A DNA stretch of 64,000 nucleotides from Ceratodon purpureus (taxonomy: Eukaryota > Streptophyta > Bryopsida > Pseudoditrichales > Ditrichaceae): positions 6,067,320 to 6,131,319 of the forward strand of contig CM026424.1 in assembly GCA_014871385.1 (NCBI GenBank), in the 5' to 3' direction. How positions within the stretch are numbered: position 1 is the first letter of the stretch; every line of letters starts with the position of its first letter. The notes below the pieces were generated by a model, which was given only the letters and a program-made list of their open reading frames with translations, was not told the DNA's origin and ran no database searches. Made by a program: the position numbers and the translations under genes. Positions 57,901 through 64,000 of the stretch are shown one piece after another.

Positions 57901-60900
57901 TGGAAGGAGAGGCTCTCCATATTAAGCATCTCACAGCAGCTGCTAAGGATGCAGTTGCTGAGAATGGGTCTATTCCAGGAACCAAAGCTCGACTTTGGAG
58001 GCGTGTTCAAGAATTCAATGCTTGTGTGCCTTATGAAGGTCTTCAACCGCATATGGAAGTTACCGATGTTACTCTTATGACTTTATTGTCTATGCTACCT
58101 GGCCCACTAAACCTACCTCCTGATAGTCCTCCACCTCCGCCGCCATCTCCTAAAGCAGCTGGCACATTGGTGGGCTTAGTAGCTTGCTTACGTCGCTTGA
58201 TGGGATCTACATCTGCAGCATCGTTCGTGGCTTCGTTGCCCGTTGCTGCAAGCCGTTTGATGGGTCTTCTTCAGTCAGGATCAGAGGCCGTGGCCATGGA
58301 AGCTGCAGGACTTGTGGCCATGCTTATTGGAGGTGGCCCTGGTGAGAATAATGTGATTGCAATGACAAGGGGCGAAAAGCATGCAGGTATTATCCTTGCG
58401 AAGTCTGCAATGCTTGGAAGTCAGCTTCACATTATGATTCTTGTCTATCGCTTGAAACCATCGACTGTATCTCCGTTGCTCTCTATGGCAATAGTTGAGG
58501 TTCTTGAGGCAATGCTGTGTGAACCGCACAGCGAGACAACGGACCACTCAACTTTTGTTGAGATGTTGCGGCAAGTGGCTGGCTTGAAACGCCGACTGTT
58601 TGCTCTTTTTGGGCACCCTGCCGAAGGAGTCCGTGAAACTATCGCTGTGATTATGAGAGCAATTGCAGAGGAAGATGCTGTTGCTGCCGAATCCATGAGG
58701 GATGCTGCGTTACGGGATGGAGCGTTATTACGACACCTCGTACATGCGTTTTTCTTACCAGCTTCGGAACGGAGGGAAGTCAGCCGACAGCTGGTTGCCT
58801 TGTGGGCAGATGCACATCAACCGGCACTTGATCTCCTCTCTAGAGTAGTTCCTCCTGGACTTGTAGCATACCTTCAAACACGGCCTTCGGAGGAAGAGGA
58901 GTTTGATGCTCAAAGTTTGGCATCGAGCACTTCTTCAGCCCAGAGGAAACAGCAAAGAATTTTGCAACGGCGGAAGGGAAAAGTACCTCGGAAGAGCAAC
59001 ACAAGCACTTCATCGAATTCACCCAATCCGTTCTCAGCCCCACCTCTTGATGTGGGGAGTGTACATCAGTCACAACAAAATGTGAGTCAAAATTCTCCAA
59101 GTACTCAAGTACCGACTGCCTCGTCTCAAGAGGAGAATGTTTATTCCAGTTCTAAAAGCTCCCTTTCTTCTCCAACTGCACCTGGTCCTTCACAAGCTTT
59201 ACCTGCCTTGGCACAACCCACGACTTCAAACCCGTATACAAGTGGGGATCAGTATTTAGGGAGTGCGATACATAGTAACAATGTCCCAAGTGCCATTGAC
59301 AATCAGCCGCCAGTTCCGGCACCTGCCCAGATAATCACTGAAAATGTGGCTACTGGTTCTGGTGGCCTGCTTTCCAACTGGCCGGAGTTCTGGCGTGAAT
59401 TTGGCTTGGATCATTCTCGTGCTGACCTGATCTGGAATGAACGCACTCGCCAAGAACTTCGGGAAGCTCTACAAGCAGAAGTTCATCTTTTAGATGTAGA
59501 GAAAGAACGAACTGTGGATGTAAGTGTGCTTGGAAGAGTGGTGGTGGCAGGTGATAATAGCCTAGTAGAAGAGTCCATGAGCCAACTATCCTGGAATTTC
59601 GCAGAATTTGCAGTTCGCTATCCTAGTCTTTCAAAAGAAGTCTGTGTAGGACAATACTATCTCCGGCTACTTCTTGAAAGTGGGAGTGGAGCTGAAAGTT
59701 TTCCTCTTCGTGATCCGGTAGTATTTTTTCGGGCATTGTATCATCGATTCCTTTGTGATGCTGACATTGGGCTTACCGTCGAGGGCTCCGCCACGGAAGA
59801 CCTTGGGGTTGACTGGTGTGACATGGCTGGTTTGGATGGGTTTGGCGGAGGTGGAGGGACTTCAGTCCGGGACTTATGCGCGAGAGCTATGGCTATAGTT
59901 TATGAGCAGCACTATCAAACAATTGGGCCCTTTGATGGGACTCCACATATTACTGTGTTGGTTGATCGCACCAGTGACAGGACTTTACGACATCGATGTC
60001 TGCTTCTGTTGAAGGTGAGGCGTTCTTCTAATGGCTTGTGGTCCGGAAGTTTTAAGCCTCTCATAGATTGCACCTTATTTCGTACATCTCTTATGATGGA
60101 ATTTCGAGACCTGTGTTGATTGTTCCTTAATTGGATGATTCTTTGATCAAATTTTCGCTAGAAATATGTGAAAGCTTCTTAAGTATTCGTTTAAATGAGC
60201 TACTTTTGGGATGCACAGGCTCTTATGAGGGAACCAGCAAATGCTAAGTTGTCCATTGCTGTTGGAGGCTGTGTTCTTGCTGTCGACCTTCTCACTACTT
60301 CACATGAAGCATCTGAAAGAACCGCTATACCCCTTCAGTCCAACTTGATTGCTGCCAATGCTTTCGTCGAGCCACAAAAAGAGTGGCATTATGTTACCAA
60401 GGCTGGAGGTCAAGTAGGTCCTGTGGAGAAAGATGCGATCAGGCGTGCATGGTCAAAACAAGATATTGATTGGAATTCCAAGTGTTGGGCTCAAGGCATG
60501 ACGGAGTGGAAACGTCTACGGGATATTCGAGAGTTGCGGTGGGCGCTTGGAAATGGAGTGGCAGTGTTAACACCTGTGCAGGTATGGTGATTATCAATTT
60601 TTTGCATCCATTCATGCTGTCTAGTGGTGACTACTCCTGGTGGAAGTTGTGGAATAGACTGGAGGATATCTGTGAAGCAACACCTCAAAATTTGTAACTG
60701 CTTTTGAGACTCTGTTTCAAGTCTTATCAGAGGCATGAAAATGAGTAGAAGATGTACGATCTGTAAGACCAAACCTGCATGTCTATTCATTTTAATCTGA
60801 AAGTAGCACCTGCTGATTTTCAGGTGGGAGAGGTGGCGCTGTCTATCTTGCACAGCATGGTTGGGGTTCATTCAGACCTAGACGATGCTGGAGAACTTGT

Positions 60901-63900
60901 CACACCAACTCCTCGTGTGAAACGCATCCTCACCAGTCCTCGGTGCTTGAATCATATTGCTCAGGTAGAGTGTCTTTCTGTAGTTCCTATTCTGTGTCGC
61001 TATTAAGATTCCATGCATTATACGATGAAGTTTATTGAGAGCCAGCTGACATCCTATTATAGCTTTTAAGCGTGATGTTGGATTGTCAATAGTGCAAATA
61101 CTATGGATGTTCTGATGCTCCTCTTATGTTGTTTTGGCAGGCAATGTTGACTGGAGAGCCTGCACTTGTAGAAAACGCAGCTTCATTGTTGAAGGCAATA
61201 CTAACTAGAAACCCCAAATCAATGGCTCGTCTTTATAATACCGGGGCATTTTATTTTGCTCTAGCATACGGTGGCTCAAACCTGGATTCTGTTGCACAGC
61301 TTTTTGTCTCTACTCATGCCTATCAGGCTTTTCATGGGGGTGCCGATGCAGCGGTATCATCCTCTCTTCCATTAGCTAAGAGGAGCGTGTTGGGAGGTCT
61401 CTTACCAGAGAGTTTGTTGTACGTTTTGGAGAGGAGTGGCCCATCTGCATTTGCGGCTGGCCTTGTTGCTGATTCAGATACACCAGAAATCATTTGGACC
61501 CACAAGATGCGTGGAGAACGTCTTATTGACCAGGTTTGTTTCCAGGGCTGACTGGATTTATTGTGTGTGATGATTTCAATCTGATGTATGAAGTTTTCTG
61601 AACAATGCAACTCCTCAATTTGCCAGTTACGCTTAGTTTACATGAGTTATAAAATTGATGAAAGAAGCTGTTATTGATGATTCACTTTGTTTGAAGTGTA
61701 GAGAAGGAAGACATTTTGTGTTATGGAAAGAACTTGTGCCTTATTAGTTCTATTATGTCTCTTTTCCGTCTGACACAAATTGTCTCGAACTCTAGGTTCT
61801 AAAACATCTTGGAGATTTTCCTCAAAAGCTTCCACAACACTGTCATGCCCTGTACGAGTATGCACCTATGCCTCCTGTAACCTATCCCGAGCTTCAAGAT
61901 GAGATGTGGTGCCACCGCTATTACCTTCGTAATCTATGTGATCAGATCCGATTTCCAGAATGGCCAATTGTGGAACACGTTGAGTTTCTTCAATCTCTGC
62001 TATCGATGTGGAGGGAAGAACTAACCAGGCGACCCCTGGATCTGTCCGAAGAAGAGGCTTGTGCTATTCTGGAGATTTCTTCAGATGAAACTGACACTAG
62101 TGGTGAGAATGGCGAGGGTGAAGACGAGGGAAAGGCTACTGCTGGTAAGATATTCGGCCGTGTTGATGAGGAAATTCTCAAGCGACAGTACCGGAGATTA
62201 GCTATGAGATATCACCCAGACAAGAATCCGCAAGGGAGAGAGAAGTTTGTGGCTGTCCAGAAAGCCTATGAACGATTGCAGGTGAACCTAGGGCTGTCTT
62301 TTCACTTTTCACTGATTGATCTTTGTGCAAAAAGCACTTCCACGCATTGTTGTGCTTTTGGCTTCTTCTTTAACCCTGTGAAATTGTTCATTACAATGAC
62401 CTGTTGTCGATTCACTTTTCTCGAATACTGAGCTTAAAGTAACTGTGGGCATAAATCAGGCAACACTACAAGGTCTGCAAGGTCCTCAACCTTGGCGTCT
62501 ACAGCTTCTGTTGAAGGCCCAATGTATTCTTTTTAGTCGATATGGTAATGTATTGGAGCCCTTCAAATATGCTGGGTATCCAATGCTGCTAAACGTGATC
62601 ACAATTGATCGTGAGGACAACACTTTCCTTTCTCCAGAGCGAGCACCATTGCTAGAAGCAGCTACTGAACTAGTATGGCTTACGTAAGTTCCAATACTTT
62701 ACTTTTCGTGCTTTCTGTTCCCTTGTTTGGTTTGTTGAACATGCATGGTCTTCTCCAATATGAATCGGACAGTGGTCCCATCAATTATCTTGCCTTATTG
62801 CTGAAACTGAGACTTTTTCTTAAGATGCGTGATGAATATCCAACGAATTTGTTTCTGTAGGTGTTGTTCGTCTGCTTTGAATGGTGAGGAGCTGGTACGC
62901 GACGGAGGAATATCTCTGCTGGCGACTTTGCTAGCTCGATGTATGAGTGTTGTGCAGAAGACAACGCCCTCAACAGATCCAGCTGCTGTTATTGTCAGCA
63001 ACATTATGCGCACTTTTGCAGGTTACAGATGCCCCATCTTCAGTGATGTTTCTTTCTCTTTTAATGGTTCGAGACAGGTTTTGGGACGTCCTTAGTGAAA
63101 TTATGTCAGTTTCGGACTCTGATAGTAAGGACTTGTTTGGATGTGGGTTGCGTGCCAGGTTTGAGTACGTTTGAAAGTGCACGTCAAGAGATGCTTCATT
63201 ATGCAGGATTCACCGTTGATGTAGTACACTGCTGTGAGCTAGAGTTGGCAACTACAGCAGTTGAGGCTGCATTACAAACTGTTGCTCATCTGGCAGCATC
63301 ATCGAAGCTCCAAGATGCACTTCTGAAGGCTGGTGTGATATGGTCAGTTTGTTGTGCCATTTTTGTCGATTTATTTGTTTCGGGATCAAATGTTCTACGT
63401 AATCTGCCGTCTTGCTCTTAGGGCATTGTGCCCATAAAGTGTAATCTTCATTATGTCGAGTTTAGGAGTCGCTTTGATCATTTCGTATCCCTTCAAATTG
63501 TGCCTTGACAATGTGATTGATATTACTGGTGTTAGTCGTATCACGTATCAACATCTAGTGACGACTCCTTAATTATTTGCATATTGATTACATAAAGTCC
63601 AAGCTCCTGGTGCTTTTCCTGAGGTTGATGAGGGCCATATTTTGATGTTAGTAGTTGTTTGTTTCAGGTACTTGGTACCTTTGCTTCTGCAGTACGACTC
63701 CACGGCTGAGAACAGCTCTGCAAGTGGACCTCAAATTGGGAATAGTATTCAAGCATCTAAGAATATGCATGCGATGCTTGCAGTCCGTGCATTAGCAAGA
63801 TTAGCTGGTCTCCTTGAGGACGACCTTTATACCCCTCCTAATGAGGTTGCCGCTAAAGCTTTGCGGGAGATGTTAACTCCAAAACTTGCTGCCATGCTGA

Positions 63901-63959
63901 GTAATGAGTCCCCTAGAGACTTGCTACGAAACCTCAACTCTAATGTGGAGTCTCCACAG
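54929..63959 (+). CDS. GRV2: GRV2/RME-8 (DNAJC13) endosomal J-domain protein, partial at right edge
   Basis: Coding exons in phase: 54929-55317, 55563-55698, 56013-56243, 56456-56543, 56716-56921, 57143-57244, 57506-57568, 57771-60014, 60219-60581, 60824-60964, 61141-61533, 61796-62281, 62460-62683, 62861-63021, 63159-63342 and 63668-63959. They give 1901 residues and continue past the window; plant GRV2 is about 2550. The N-terminus has the RME-8 lipid-binding region (YTVTKHSWRGKYKR). A GYF-like domain lies at about 1206-1262 (EWHYVTKAGGQVGPVEKD). The J domain carries HPD at 1592-1594, which recruits Hsp70. Armadillo-like repeats flank these. The family acts on endosomes in vacuolar sorting and receptor recycling; in Arabidopsis loss affects shoot gravitropism. 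Confidence 0.96.
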
Positions 63960-64000
63960 GTCTGCCGAGTTCTATTTTTTCTTTATATCCCTCTTTTTTT

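Overview
This window reads as nuclear DNA of a land plant. The evidence is GT-AG introns in plant genes (a plant GRV2/RME-8 homologue with GYF and J domains, a plastid thioredoxin of y type, COQ9, a DCD-domain protein), plant-style U1 and U2 snRNA genes, and GC-rich exons set in very AT-rich intergenic DNA. A bryophyte, probably a moss, is my best guess from the short genes, the intronless TM9 genes and the lectin-TIR fusion. That placement is inference.

Layout. 1-6402: a near-perfect inverted repeat whose two arms each carry the same class I small heat-shock protein gene with heat-shock elements; the spacer holds a possible TIR element. 7359-10239: a one-strand cluster of spliceosomal RNA genes, U2 then two U1 copies, sharing promoter elements. 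11107-13884: COQ9 (ubiquinone biosynthesis), seven coding exons, minus strand. 15117-17108: first TM9/nonaspanin gene. 17.7-27.5 kb: AT-rich DNA with tandem and direct repeats, an F-box-like relic and a decayed duplicated gene fragment. 27682-29134: thioredoxin y, five exons. 31551-33104: intronless gene for a signal peptide, legume-type lectin ectodomain, transmembrane helix and cytoplasmic TIR domain. 34184-36178 and 46365-48359: two nearly identical TM9 genes in inverted orientation about 10 kb apart; a 12-bp minisatellite lies upstream of the first. 49984-52084: DCD-domain protein with large Gln-Ala and Arg-Glu-Pro repeats. 53.7-64 kb: GRV2/RME-8, running off the right edge.

The genes do not form one pathway. 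The recurring theme is local duplication: inverted sHSP genes, inverted TM9 genes, tandem U1 genes, and repeat-expanded coding or upstream DNA. The most unusual gene is the lectin-TM-TIR protein: its parts suggest a cell-surface sugar-binding receptor joined to a TIR enzyme domain that keeps the glutamate used for NAD cleavage. No experimental evidence is visible here; coordinates of spliced genes come from splice sites and reading-frame continuity that I checked by hand.
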